Shown piece by piece: positions 12,936 through 25,383 of a stretch of 64,000 nucleotides of DNA. The stretch comes from Parietaria judaica (Eukaryota > Streptophyta > Magnoliopsida > Rosales > Urticaceae): contig OX940862.1 in assembly GCA_954871525.1 (NCBI GenBank), positions 42,146,732 to 42,210,731 on the forward strand, read 5' to 3'. The notes under the pieces were generated by a model. The model was not told the origin of the DNA, ran no database searches, and saw only the letters and a program-made list of their open reading frames with translations. Position numbers and translations under genes: made by a program. Every line of letters starts with the position of its first letter. Position 1 is the stretch's first letter.

Positions 12936-15900
12936 ATATGTTATATAAGTATCGCAAGCTAATAGGTAGGAGTGTAAGTTTTATAACGGGAAGCAGAAAA
13001 TCTGATTTTTAAAGTAATAAACGCAGAATCAGTACGCATACATGATACATGTACAAGTTCCAGTCCACTCTAGAAATGGTTATTGGTTTTCTAATATTTA
13101 GTCTGCTTAATTTATATACTTTTGGCTTTGGGTTGGTTAATAGAGGTTATTTTCATTTGGACTTGTTATTTTAATTTGGGGTATGAACAATGGACGATTG
13201 GAAATATTTTAATGTTGAACAGTTATATTCCGAAACTGGTTTAAAACCGGTTCTGGTTCTAAGTTCTAAAAAGTGGAACCGGTTACCGGTTTCACCCTCG
13301 TGTGTTACAGACAAACACTTCAAGTCTGTTACATGAAACAAAGAAGAAAATGATAATACATCAAGCAAATGATCTTACTATCTGTTAGCATATGTGAATA
13401 TAGAAATTAGTTATGCTCGCCTTCGAACACGCCCAGAGGCTATTTTCTCCCGCCTCGCCATAAGGCGCGCCTTGAGGCGTACGCCTCAATCGCCCTTTAA
13501 AACCTTGATGCTCGGATTATGTAATTAGTTGTTGTGATTTGCAGTAATAGATGCCGATTTATTGTGATTGCATAGTCTTATGAATCGATTACGTTTTTTC
13601 TCTTTTGTTTAATCAAGGCGTTACTTCCTCACGAGACATAGAATCCATCTTCATTCACAATCATTATCAATCTCTAAAATATCTCACTATCTTTACAGGT
13701 TACTTTTCTCCGGTATATACAGCAATGGAAGAAAAAGATTGTGTTCATCTTGAATAAATCCGACCTCTACCGAAACTCCGAAGAGGTTGCTGAAATATTT
13801 TCTGAGATTTATACAGCTTAAGACTAATTTAGGAAATAATTAGCTCTATAGTTTACTAGTTTTGTCAATTTACATCTAAAGTAAAATATTTTGCAGTTAT
13901 TCCATATTTTTTTATAATTTGGTGCAGCTTGAAGAGGCTATCTCATTTATCAAGGAAAACACAAGGAGACTGCTGAATTCAGAGGATGTAACGGTATACC
14001 CTGTGTCTGCCCGAACTGCCCTTGAAGCGAAACTATCAGGCTGCAAGGAACATCAAGAACTATGGAAGGGAAATAACTTTGAAGAATTCGAAATGTTCTT
14101 GTACAGCTTCTTAGACGGGTCAACAATGGCAGGAATGGAGAGAATGAAACTGAAGCTTGAAACGCCCGTCTCAATTGCAGAAAGATTGATTTCTTCATGT
14201 GAAACTATTGTGAGACTTTATTGTCGATATGCGAAACAGGACTTGGTGGCCATAAACGATATCATAAGTAGCGTAAACGACTACGCAGCTAAAATGGAGA
14301 GCGAGAGTATTTCTTGGAGACGAAAAGCTTTATCCTGCGTGAGTCTGCTGAATTTACACTTTATACACGATTACAAAGTGTAGATGAAATCCTAGGAATT
14401 ATTAGAAATGTTATATTATATTAGAAGTTAATAGGATTTGATTTCGTTTATTATCTAAATTCCGTTTACTAGATATCTAGAAGATTATTAAACCGCATAT
14501 TTTTCATTAATTGTTTTTTCTTTGATCTAGGGTATTTTAGGTATAGGGGTTAATAAAGGGTGTCCAAGCCTATATAAAGAGCTCATTGTGAGGGTTAGCC
14601 ATCATTAGGAAAGTTTCGCGGTCTAACTCTGGAATTAGAGGCCAAGGTATCATTAATCAATCAAGTGTTCTTAATTCGGCGAGATTATTGGCTCGGGCCC
14701 TACTAAAAATTTATAGTAATTCGAAAAATAAACTTGAATTGATTCTAGTCGTTGTAAAATATGCTCATTATTTATTGATATTCTAGAATCATTAATTTCA
14801 GGTATACTCTCCACAATAAGAATTATTTAGTTTCTCTATTTTTACACAAAGAATAACCGTTTTCTGAGGGAGATCTTTGCAACGATAAATAACGAGTGAT
14901 ACTTGTGCATGAAAACTGCAGATTGATGATGCAAAATTAAGAGCGTTGGATCTCGTACGAGCTACTCTGCAACTGTCAAATCTTGATCTTGCTCTTACGT
15001 ACATCTTCAAAGGAGAAAACTCTTCCAGCTTGGTTGCCACGTCAAAAGTTCAAAACGACGTGATCGCTCCTGCACTTATGGATTTACAAGTGAGTTGTTA
15101 CATCCTTGCTTGGACTGCCTTTCTTATTTTCAGGCTATCCTGGATACGAATTACCGTTTTTTAGTTTTTGAGCATGTTACTAGTACGAAGAATGGACAAC
15201 TATAAGGCATATTAATTTGATTTTATAAAATCATTAATTTATCTCGATTATTGAAAACTGGTAATTTGGGAACCAGAATGAAAACTGGTTCCGATTATTA
15301 AGTTTTGAAAACACTAGATAACTGGTACTAGTTTTAAAAAAATTGAAAAGGTTGTACTATCTAGTGGCAATAGTGGCGATTTCACGCCTAACTGCTTCAG
15401 TGCTATCGTTTGTGCTATGGCAAAAATCCTACTATTCCTGTCGTAATTGATTTTCTTGGCATACAGAACTTGCTCGGAGAATATGAAGAATGGTTACGCT
15501 CAAGCAACGCTCAGGAAGGGAAACTCTACACAGAATCATTGCAGAAAACTGGGCCTTCCTTTGCAACTCTGAACAGTCAGTCTCACTCCGAGACATTTGA
15601 ACTGCTGAAAAAGGTTGATGAACTCAGCATGGGAGTGATTCGGGAATTTAGCGGCACTGCTGCTTCCAAATCATTCGAGCAAGAAATTAGAGAAGTGGTG
15701 AGCTATTTACCTGGAAGTATATCTATAGAAAACGTGGAAGAACCTGAAACAGAATTTTATGAAAGTTGTTACAAAGTTATCCTTCATACTTGATAGCGAG
15801 TGAGTTAGGGTTAAACCGGTAACCTGCTCAGCTTTTTTGTGGTAGACATTTTCAAAACCGGAAAATAATTACCATTTTAAAATTAAAAAAAAAAACTGGT

Positions 15901-17257
15901 GTAAATCTGGTACCATATCTGGGTTTTTATTAAATAAATCAAATAGATAAAACCTCATCAAAGACCTTTGAAATCAATAAAATATTAAATGTTAAAAGTA
16001 ACAAAACAGGTTCGCTGTTTCTGGTGTGGGCCGGAGACCAGTACAAGAACTAATTTTATAATAGTTGTGAAAAACCGGGCTGCATGGTTTATGTCCTAAA
16101 AACTGGGTTATTCTAGTTTTCAGTAGAACTTTCACCTGAATTTACATGCTTTATGGAAGGTGAATATTGGTACTAAATGTATATTTATCGTGGTTTCTTA
16201 ACGGTTCTTTTAAACGCGTACTCATAATTTTTCTTAAATTTGTTAAACATCGTTTTGATGTTCAAGGTTTCAGCTCAGTCAATCTTTATGCGTTAAAATC
16301 TTGTCGTTCATCGTCATATAGTTTCTCGGAACTTTTGGTGGGCTCGGAGCGGCCGGCTTATCCGCTTCACTTCTCACGTCGGTGCTCCCAACTACACTGG
16401 AAGACCTTCTAGCTCTCACCCTTTGTTCTGCTGGCGGGTAATGTTTCTCGCTTTTCTTTTATTCATTTAAAAAAATACGGTTCTCTAAATATTATTGGTA
16501 TGACATATAAACTGAATCTTTTTTAATTTAAATTGTGGCGAGACAATGTTTTATCTATTAAGGGTATTTTGTAACAAGTAGGGATTATGATATCGTGGTT
16601 TTTCATGCTTTTTCTAGGGCTATTTTCCTTTTGCATTGAAGGAGAGGTCGATATTTTATTATGCTTGCTTCGTATTAATAAAAGAGAAAAGGGGATTCAT
16701 CGTCTTGGTGAATTCTCGTTGGCAGAATTGTGATTGTTTCGGTTTGATTATTTGTCCCGGATCGAGTCATGTTTCTTTTTTATTTTTTCATTATAATTGT
16801 CATGAGCAATGTGTCGAGGTCTAACTAGCATCTTATATAATTAAATAACTGATTATTCTCTTGTTGAGCTCTCTCTCAACTGCAAAAATGCATGTAAAAT
16901 ATGGTTATCTAGCATTAAGAATCTTTGTTTTTAATACATATTTCAGCAAGTTAAATTAATAATTTTCGGTACAGGTTTATTGTCATCTCAAACTTTCCGG
17001 CCCGAAGGAAAGCCATGGCAGAGAAAGTGAAGATATCTGCGGATGTGTTGGCCAGAGATCTCGAAGATGCCATGCAAAAGGATCTCTCGGAAACCCTAGA
17101 TCGCATGGAACACTTCGTAAATGTCATCGCGGAGCCTTACCGAGAAGCTGCTCAGCTTAAACTCGAAAAGCTACTCGGGACTCAGGCCGAAATACAAGAG
17201 ATGGAAAAGCAATTGCAAAAACTACAAATTGAGATTCAAAATCTCCATGTCTCGTGA
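8391..17257 (+). CDS. FZL: FZO-like (FZL) dynamin-family GTPase of plastids, 11 exons
   Basis: Exons by GT-AG boundaries and family match: 8391-8868, 9868-10382, 10483-10551, 11699-11896, 12559-12690, 13699-13785, 13928-14338, 14922-15089, 15467-15697, 16322-16437, 16975-17257. The joined frame is open and gives 895 aa, close to the Arabidopsis protein (about 912). FZL proteins are membrane-remodelling GTPases of thylakoid and envelope that affect plastid morphology. The N-terminus is Ser/Pro/Arg-rich, as expected of a transit peptide. Residues about 75-330 resemble a thiamine-phosphate-synthase/TenI fold. GTPase motifs are intact: P-loop GEFNSGKSS (355-363), DTPG (425-428), NKSD (483-486). 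Two hydrophobic segments lie at about 766-810, followed by a C-terminal coiled coil. Exon 1 is strikingly GC-rich. ATG 8391 is the first in-frame start; an out-of-frame ATG lies at 8302. The stop is a TGA where relatives continue with Arg for a few more residues. Confidence 0.93.
8869..9867. other. FZL intron 1 with transposon-derived repeats
   Basis: The first part carries several GGTATACC-type motifs (GGGTATACTG near 9088, GGGTATACCG near 9146, AGGTATACTG near 9167, GGGTATACCGGGGG near 9413). They are spaced like subterminal repeats of a non-autonomous hAT element, in both orientations. The second part holds a CAGGGCCGGTC tip near 9538. No coding sequence other than the flanking exons. Confidence 0.5.
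10552..11698. other. FZL intron 3, LTR-like remnant
   Basis: The segment from about 11105 to 11500 has the texture of a Copia-type LTR leader (GTTTCCTGGTCTAACTGTCG resembles the GTTTCGCGGTCTAACTCTGG piece of the solo LTR in intron 7). I could not find paired TG...CA ends with a target duplication, so it is reported only as a likely old LTR fragment. Confidence 0.35.
11897..12558. other. FZL intron 4, repeat-derived
   Basis: Contains a GAGACCGGTTCTCCGGTTCTC block near 11984 that resembles hAT subterminal repeats, and short AC and AT runs near 12470-12500 just upstream of the acceptor. No gene of its own. Confidence 0.4.
12691..13698. other. FZL intron 5, microsatellite and hAT-like repeats
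   Basis: Holds a compound TA/TG microsatellite, an AACCGGTT-rich block at about 13230-13300 (AAAACCGGTTCTGG, GGAACCGGTTACCGG), and a GC-richer block at about 13415-13500 with AGGCGCGCCTTGAGGC-type palindromic repeats. Both blocks look like pieces of non-autonomous DNA transposons. Boundaries are not resolved. Confidence 0.45.
12877..12931. repeat. compound (TA)n(TG)n microsatellite in FZL intron 5
   Basis: A TA run of about 22 bases runs directly into a TG run of about 33 bases. Alternating purine-pyrimidine tracts of this kind can adopt left-handed DNA and mutate quickly in length. Confidence 0.95.
14379..14846 (+). mobile_element. solo LTR in FZL intron 7
   Basis: A 468-bp segment starts TGTAGATG and ends TTTTTACA, so it has the canonical TG...CA ends of an LTR. 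It is flanked on both sides by the perfect 5-bp direct repeat CAAAG (14374-14378 and 14847-14851). A TATA-like CTATATAAAG lies near 14570, so the LTR reads in the same direction as FZL. No internal retrotransposon sequence is attached, hence a solo LTR left by LTR-LTR recombination. It starts about 40 bases after the exon 7 donor and carries its own core promoter inside the intron. Confidence 0.85.
15090..15466. other. FZL intron 8, repeat-like
   Basis: Carries AACTGG/GGAACCAG motifs (near 15257, 15276, 15290, 15320) in both orientations, in the style of hAT subterminal repeats. No other feature seen. Confidence 0.35.
15698..16321. other. FZL intron 9, repeat-like
   Basis: From about 15810 to 16110 it has scattered AAACCGG, ACTGGTG and AACCGGG motifs similar to those in introns 5 and 8, suggesting an old non-autonomous DNA transposon. 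The remainder up to the acceptor at 16321 shows nothing recognisable. Confidence 0.35.
16438..16974. other. FZL intron 10
   Basis: Plain T-rich intron of 537 bases with GT donor at 16438 and AG acceptor ending at 16974. An ORF at 16636-16824 inside it shows no family resemblance. No repeat was recognised. Confidence 0.55.
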
Positions 17258-20200
17258 CACGAGCTTGCGTAGGGTATTTATTTATTTATTTTTGTTTTGA
17301 AAAATCTCTTAACTCTAAATTATACTTGTATCAATATAAGCAAGCAATTTCAGTCCATGCTTTTTAAGGTATGTTCTTTAAATAAAAAAGATTTGATTAT
17401 TGAAGTTCTTGTAGTCGGCTCGAGGCTGTATGAGCCCGTCCTCCAACTATCTAATATCTTCTTTGTTTTAGCATCTATAAGAATGAAAAAAAAGTATCAC
17501 GTCAAATTTGTTGACTTTAGATAATTTTGCCATTATTTTTCACTTTTGCCATTATTTGTTTACCGTTGCTTCCTTTATTGATCAAAGTTTAAGTATTTTT
17601 GCTCCGATTATCCCAATTGTTATCCAAAACGATAAATAATGGTTTAACTTAGTGCTACGTTATATTCTATACTAGCATAATTGTTGGGTAATTGATAATA
17701 TTACCTCTCGAACTTTGTTTGTTAGTGCTATTTGCCCATGATATTTCAATTTTTAGCAGAGATGCCCTCTAAACATTTTTTTTATAAAGAAAGTAGCATT
17801 GCGCCTTATGTTTTAAGACGGAAACGTTTAGCACACATGTTTTTCCACAATTTTTTCTCAACTTTACTATATTCTCTAATTTCATAAAACTTTCATGGTA
17901 AATTTTCTTAGATCTAGTATATTGATATCATTCGATATTTTAATTAATAAAAACACTCTCGAATAAGTCTTGGTTATCGAATAAGTCTTGATTAGTCATT
18001 TTTAACGAGTAAAAAGCAATGTAATATTAAAACTTTTAAGGCATTGCTATTGAAAATTAAAGTTGAAGGACAAGGTCCACTTGCATGCAAAGCTTAAAGG
18101 GCATTACTCTAATTAACTCATAATTGTTTGGACACTTTTTTTTATTTTATTTTATTTTATATTAAAGCAAATCAAGTAATGGCCAATGGGAAGTATAACC
18201 GTCCAATGAGTGATTGTTTTTAAGGCCCGAAGAGAACCACTTAGAGTGTGACACGTTTATTTCTTTTTCAAGTCATCAATTTTGCCGAGAAAAAGAATTA
18301 AAGTACTTTCTAAAAATTGTGAGAAAGTGGAGGCAAAAGTTGGTTGACACTATTATTAAACACACATATGGTCAAGGAAGGGTATGAGCACAAGAGTGTG
18401 CTTCTTGACATGTTTTGCCCCAAAAGCCATGAATTTGATACCATAATTTTATTATTGTTTGTTTTTTGTGTAAAGGGCTCAAAAGGAAGTGAGGACAAAT
18501 TAGTTGATTTAGTGAATGGAGAATCATGAAATAGGGTTTTGACATATAAGAGCTTGCGAATGTGATCAATATCTTAATCATATACTAATCTTTCATAAAT
18601 TATCTATATGCTTTGATGCAATGTAGCAAGATTAGGCCTTTTAATATGCTAGCTATTTGTGAATGAAATAGAAAATAACGTCCATGCATGCAAAATATTT
18701 ATTCCATTAGTTTTTATTATATTTGTTTTTGGTAATGACATGATTCAGGAGACTTGGAATCTAGTCCTATGTGGTGTTAGGCTCTTAATTATTTGGATTT
18801 ATATTAGTTTTAGTTTATGCTTTGGATTTAATTATTCCCTATCTTTCTCTATCTTCAAGCAATTTGGCAATTTATAATAAGAAATTGATATCTATTTTAA
18901 AAAATAATTAAATTAAACTACGGTTTGATCAAATCAAGCTGTTGAAAACTTCGTCTCTTTTGTATAATATATCATTGCTATTTTCAAAAAATTAATTAAG
19001 CTAAAATCAAGTTTAGTAGTATATGATCATTTTCACCAAAAGGCAAAACCCTTATTGATTTATAATAGTTAAATAAATAACAATTAATCACAACACGATG
19101 GAAGAGATTTTTGGAGATATTCTAATATAGTTAGAGGTCTTACGATAACCCTTTTCTCTTGGCTGGCCAAAAGTAGAAGAAATGACACTACACACACGCC
19201 TATAGCTATACAAACAAACACACACACACACATATATATTTATATATATATATATAAAGCAAGATTGATGGTTAGGGTTTTTAGAGTGTGAAAGGGCACA
19301 TATTCTAATTCTCAGAGTCACTACACTACAACATCAATATCTAATTACTTGTATTGGAATTGGATTTTATATCACCTTTTTAAGCGTGTGGTGTGCCCAA
19401 AACCACCTAGTTTAGAAATAGAATGGAAACATTGATTAATTATTACTACATAAGACTAGTCGCCATGGGACACAAGATACGACGATCTTTTCATTGCTCT
19501 AAATTTTATTACTTGGAGCGACGATAAGGGTCCAAAATATCTGGTGGGAATATTTACTTAATTGTTATTATTTACATTGAGCTCTATAGCGACGATATCT
19601 TTGATCTTGGGTGACCTCGATGGAAGAACATATTTTTTGTCATTAGAGGTGATCTATAGGTACGACTCCGTGACAACTTTTTAGTGATGCAGTAAAAAAA
19701 CAAATTATTTGATGATATAAATATTATAAATCCAAGTGGCGAAGGCATGTGTGGCAGAGAGGGGACACGTGTCCCCTCTGACAATTTTTAATTTATAATA
19801 TTTTAATTAGATAATTATAACTCAACTTGTTAAAATTTTCTTTTATAATCTTGACACACTACGTTGAGTGTTCTAATCTTTCCATTGTGCATGTTATTTG
19901 TTTGTGTTGAAAACATGGCGTAGCTAGTGGATAAATTCTATGTTAGGGTAAGATTATATATATATTATGTATATATATAAATAATATAAACTACAACATT
20001 GTGAACCGTGAGCATTAAATTTATTAAAAATATAAAGTATATAGTTATTGTATTTACTTTATAGGAGTAATCGTCGCAAAAATATCTTAAACTTTATTGT
20101 ATTTTATACTAGTAATGAATTACTTTTTTAAGATATGTACAATAATTTATATTCCATATAAATATTTTCTTCTTAGTTTCTTTCTTTACTTTATATGTAA

Positions 20201-23015
20201 ACTTGAAATATCATATTTTAATTTTATTTAAAATAATTATTAATTTTTAAATAAATAAAAAATAATGCCCCTTCTTAAGTGAAGTGTTGGCTTCGCCGCC
20301 ACTCCTTACATATATATATATATTTATATACTATACACACACAAACAATAGACAGTACTCTGGACTCTGGTCATCATTGGAAATAGAAAACAGAGCCGAA
20401 ACTAAAGCTTGGACTGATGAGATATTAAAATGGAGGTTATACTTATAAGTTATAACATCCTCGTAAATAATTAATCTTATATATAGATTATAGAACCTTG
20501 CAGCTTGTTCTTGATGAAAGAAAGAGAGACCCTTTTATCTAAGTCGATATCCAAATTAATGCGAGGAGCAAAAAAGTTACAGGTGATGGCGTGATGCAAA
20601 AAAGGAGAGATCTTAGGGTTTTGGTTTATCTCATGCATGCGTATAAGATTATACGTGTAAGGTCATAAGATCAGATATACTACAAAAGATATAACCTTGC
20701 TTTGTGTTAACAGGAATTAATATCCAAAACGAATCAACTACTTAAACTACACAAGGCCATGTTTAAGAATTAAGGATCAAACGATATATATATATATATA
20801 TATATTATCAAACTTTATAAATTTTAATAAGGAAATTGTACGTAATAACCAATTAGTTACAAATTTGTTATTATTAAAAATTACCCGTTGTGTGTATTCG
20901 ATTAAAGACTACTCGTTATGTGTATTAAAATGGATAGTTTCTAAAGAAGTTTGCAGAATAAGTATTCGTTAATAAGTCCTTGATAATTAGGGAATTATAA
21001 AATTTTATTATATAATCAAAGTTATTGATTTGTTAATGGTGTTTTTTCGGGAGCGGACAAAATTATAATTTAATCGAATTTATTTATATAGTAATAGTTT
21101 AATTAACGAAGTTCTATTGGTGAGAGAAAGAGAGATCTTCAAATATATATTTTTATATATATGTGTGTGTGTGTGATCAATAATGTAACATGTGAGAAAA
21201 GACTATTATATGTATATGCTTCGTAGTTATTCATACATACAGTGAAGTTGTCTTCTTAAGTAATGTATGTACACAGACCATATAAATCACATGGAACCTA
21301 TATATGTGTATATATATATATATATACATATATGGCACGATTGCCGAGCGCTATTAAGTTATTCGAAATAATAAAGAGGGTTAGTGGGTTACCATGCACG
21401 TAACGTGAAAAAAAATTATAATTAACGTTTTGAAAAATATAGAATATCATTTATGTATTAAGTATTAACTATATATGTACTATATATAATGTATATTTTG
21501 TTTATATATAGTAAAATATATCTGAATTGCTTTATGGTGATAAAACTTTCAATTATTTGTTTCACGATTGTTATTCGTTGGAATGATTAAATATGAAAAT
21601 GACATTGATATATAATTGATTTTTACTTTTTACTAATTAGTTATGTATCCACTAAAAGATTTTAGCAACTTATAGCCATTTTTAATAATAAGGTTAAAGT
21701 TAATGTGGAGATATGATTGGAACGTTGTTGTTTAGTTAAAACTTTTTCCATGTGATAACGTAGTTGTCAATGTATAAATATGTTAAAGCTCTTCATTGAA
21801 GAAACTTAAGAAAAATGGATAAAAATATGTTTTATTTACTCACACTCAACCATGGTTTGATTTGGTTTGTTAATTTTCTTTGAAAAAACAATCATGTAGC
21901 ATGAACGAATCAAATAAAGAACCACTAATCATATTCCGACACGTTTTGCAATGTCGTTTATCCGTAAGATATGTAGTCAATATATTTGATTATAATAATT
22001 ATAATAATCACAAAAACAAGTGTTCATCTTCAAACTGGCTTTGGAGGTTACACTTTATGAGTGGTGTAATATTTTTTTAATGGAATTTCTGTTTTGATCC
22101 TCAGAAAATATATCTACTGGTATTTTCATTCCGGATTTAATACTTTATTAATTCCAATTTACTGTTTTACTATTAATTTAACTGGGAGGCTAGAGCGTCC
22201 AAATGATCTACATCTATCGGTCTATATAATTTTCGATAAATATTTTTTTTTCAAAAATAATCTACAGTTAGTTATTCCGGTCATATTTTCAAATCAATAA
22301 AAGATGAACCCTAATTTTGGTTACCCTCATTTATACTGCACCAGTCTAGATATATCATAATGGTTTGCACGTAATAGAAGACTAAAAAGTAAGGTCCAAA
22401 ATTAGTAATTCTAATTACGAAGAACATGAATCTCGATTATTCTTAGCGTAACACTTATCTATACATGAATGTAGTAGTTATTGTATTGATTTTATAAAGA
22501 AAGTAGCATAAGAATTAGTATCATGTTATCTTAATTATAGTATTAATATAGCTTGGAGTTGGACATTCTAATACAAGACCGGGCAGGAAAAGATAAGAGA
22601 AAATGTCTTCATTCCCAATAGGAGTAATGTGGTTTACAGATGAAGATAGAAAGAGCCTCATTATGGAAATATTCAGACAATAGAATTCATAAACTTCCAA
22701 TAACATCAATTCTTATGATAATATGGCAAACATTTTCTAGTGCCATAACTAATTCCCACTACCTAGCCAGCCACTCTACGTACACATATTTGTATATAAA
22801 ACATATTTGCGGCATAAAGTCTTAAACCTTATAATATATGCGCGGACATGTTCTCAGCATTTTTATCTTTTGGGAATAAGGGCACAAAACGATATTGAAG
22901 TCCAATTTTATTCATGTTCTGTTATAATAGATTAAAGTACTGACGAATACATATATGTCTAGGATCAAACTCTAAAAAATTTGCTACTCAATATTTATTA
23001 AATAGAGAGATATAT
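17258..23015. other. AT-rich intergenic DNA downstream of FZL
   Basis: No gene can be supported in this 5.7-kb stretch. It is A/T-rich with several TA and CA microsatellites (near 19205, 19235, 20784, 21300). Nothing resembles a tRNA, a known plant microRNA precursor or a protein family. The end of the FZL transcript should lie in the first few hundred bases. Confidence 0.5.
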
Positions 23016-23023
23016 GTATACAT

Positions 23024-23851
23024 TAGGAGTAAGCATGGGTTGAGTTGGGCCACTCCGATGGTTTTTATGGACCCGACTCGTTCACATCGGGTTATTAAAA
23101 ATAGAGCCCGACCTGACACAAAAAGTTCCAATGCCCGAGCCAAGCCGACTTGATAAAAATTAGGTTGGATAGGCTTATTTGGGCCGTCCGGCCTGAATAA
23201 TTAAATTTTAATTTTATATTAAAAATTATATGACAAATATGCATCAATGAAACTCAACGTTCAATTAAAAAAAAAAAATCTCAAATAAATTTAATAAAAA
23301 ACATACACTAAACAAATTCTATACATATTTGAATTAAACAATAACTCAGAAACCGAAATGAATCTCTTAAATTATTTTAAATTACATAAAATTACTACTC
23401 ATTAATCAAACATGTTTAAATAAATCAAGCATATTCAAATAATAATTAATTAGTATTAATCAGATATCAAATGATAACTAAGAGTTGTGTTTGAGATTTG
23501 AAAATGAGAGATTGAACGATCATTGGATGTAAATAAAATATAAAATGAGAAATAAAAAAGACTAAATATTCTACTACTTGAATAAAAATAAAGAATAATT
23601 AATATGAAATGTATATTAATTAATTGGTCGGAGAATAAAAGACTAAAGATTCTACTAATTGAATACTTGAATAATTATATTGGTCGGAGACCCCGACCCG
23701 ACCCGACCCAAATTTTTTGCCCCGACCCCAACCCGAATAATTGTCGGATCCGATCTGACCCGAACCAATTTTGAGCGAGTTAGATTAAACATGTTAGATT
23801 GAAGTCGGATTGAGTTGGGCCATCGAATTAGGTGTAAAATGCTAACCCCTA
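23024..23851. mobile_element. non-autonomous hAT element with GGGTCGGG-type subterminal repeats
   Basis: The 828-bp element begins TAGGAGTAAGCAT and ends, read inward on the other strand, TAGGGGTTAGCAT (11 of 13 matching). It is flanked by an 8-bp direct repeat, GTATACAT at 23016-23023 and ATATACAT at 23852-23859 (7 of 8). Both subterminal regions are GC-rich with GGGTCGG/CCCGACC repeats (for example CCCGACCCGACCCGACCC near 23693) around an A/T core. Eight-bp duplications and TAG-type tips are hAT hallmarks. No transposase is encoded, so it depends on a partner elsewhere. Confidence 0.8.
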
Positions 23852-24155
23852 ATATACATCTCTCTAGCAGCTTCACTGTGGTTTACTCTTTACGAATAGA
23901 ATTGGAATTTCGGTGATTATTGACAATCGCTGTTAAGAAATCAAAATATGCCAGCACACTTGTTATATATCGTATACATATGCTTATGTTGCTACAGGGT
24001 TCATGACATGTAAGCATCTTGGCTTGTTTAAGATCTATATACATCTATTTTTCCATATTATTATTATTAATTATCAGCAATAATAATATCCTTATTAATT
24101 CCTCAATATAAAGGAATTACTATCATTAATCCAAGAATTATGCTCACATTTTCCT

Positions 24156-24509
24156 GGGTGCGTTTGGCATAATTGTTTTTAAAATAAACTAAACCGCTTC
24201 TAAGGTGTTTGGCAAAATTATTTTTCCAAAAAACACAAAATCGATTTAAAATTTTTGTACATGACTCGTAAAAGCTAGAATTTGTAGCTTTTGATTTTTC
24301 CTAAAAACAAAAATACGGTTTTAGTCTATTTTAGTCTTTTTAGCCTAAATATTTTTTTAGCGAACGCTAAATTAGTTTTTTTTTACCAGCAACAACTGTT
24401 TTATAAACAATTTACCAAACACCTGTCAGTTTTTTTTTTAAAATAATTTATTTTTTTGAACTAAAACTAAAAGTATTTTTTGTAAAAATTAAGGTGTGCC
24501 AAACGAGCC
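24156..24509. mobile_element. Tourist/Harbinger-like MITE, ends approximate
   Basis: The left tip GGGTGCGTTTGGCA and the right tip TGCCAAACGAGCC are near-inverted copies around a T/A-rich core of about 330 bases that can fold back. The tip closely matches the tips of the Harbinger element at 41258-44912 (GGGTGCGTTTGGTTAA). A three-base duplication cannot be confirmed, so the exact ends and superfamily remain inference. Confidence 0.55.
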
Positions 24510-24960
24510 TATGTGAGTCAAATATATATTCAAATATTTCGAAGCCTCATAATAAATAATAAATATGGTATGTTATTAATTAGGTAATAAGGCACTATAT
24601 ATTAAGATGACATATTTATGATAAAATAGAAGCTAGATAAGCAAGAGGGGGACCAAATGTTTTTATTGATACGGAATTATTAATTAATAATATAATATTA
24701 TATATATTTTTGAATAATATATTCCTAAAATTTTAATATATTATTTATCTAGCATAATGTTTTTAATTTAACTAGGTGTATTAATCTAAGGAGACTTTAT
24801 AGTATAATCTTATTCAAGAAATTTTTATTTCACATTCATTGAGGGCATATAACAAAGCAAACTATAATGTATGATAACAAAGCAAACTATCCATTGAGTT
24901 AATATGGAAGCTTAATGTATGAAAATATTTTTCAAAACATAGGATGGGCACCTGCCCTTT

Positions 24961-25383
24961 CTTGGTCAGTACTGCCTCCGTGCCTGAATACAGTTAAAAA
25001 AATCGACAAAGAAAAAAGAGAGTGAAAATCCAATTTGAAAAAGAAAAAAAATATCACAAATAGTATATGGTAGCTAGCCACAAAGCCCAAAAATCAAAAT
25101 TTAGGGCAAAATCTATAGCCGTATATGTATTATTGGATTAAATAGTAGTTCTGAAATATGTCCATACAACTTGGTCAGTACTGCCTCCGTGCCTGAATAC
25201 AGTTAAAAAAATCGACAAAGAAAAAAGAGAGTGAAAATCCAATTTGAAAAAGAAAAAAAATATCACAAATAGTATATGGTAGCTAGCCACAAAGCCCACA
25301 AATCAAAATTTAGGGCAAAATCTATAGCCGTATATGTATTATTGGATTAAATAGTAGTTCTGAAATATGTCCATACAACTTGG
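24961..25383. repeat. recent 209-bp tandem duplication
   Basis: Bases 24961-25169 are repeated directly as 25170-25378 with a single visible difference (GCCCAAAAATC versus GCCCACAAATC), followed by the first five bases of a third unit. The unit starts CTTGGTCAGTACTGCC and ends GTCCATACAA. No coding sequence is seen in the unit. The near identity indicates a very recent event or an assembly duplication. Confidence 0.95.

Noticed and set aside
12733..12957. ORF with a His-Thr repeat at 12733-12957
   Set aside because: It is translation of the TA/TG microsatellite in FZL intron 5.
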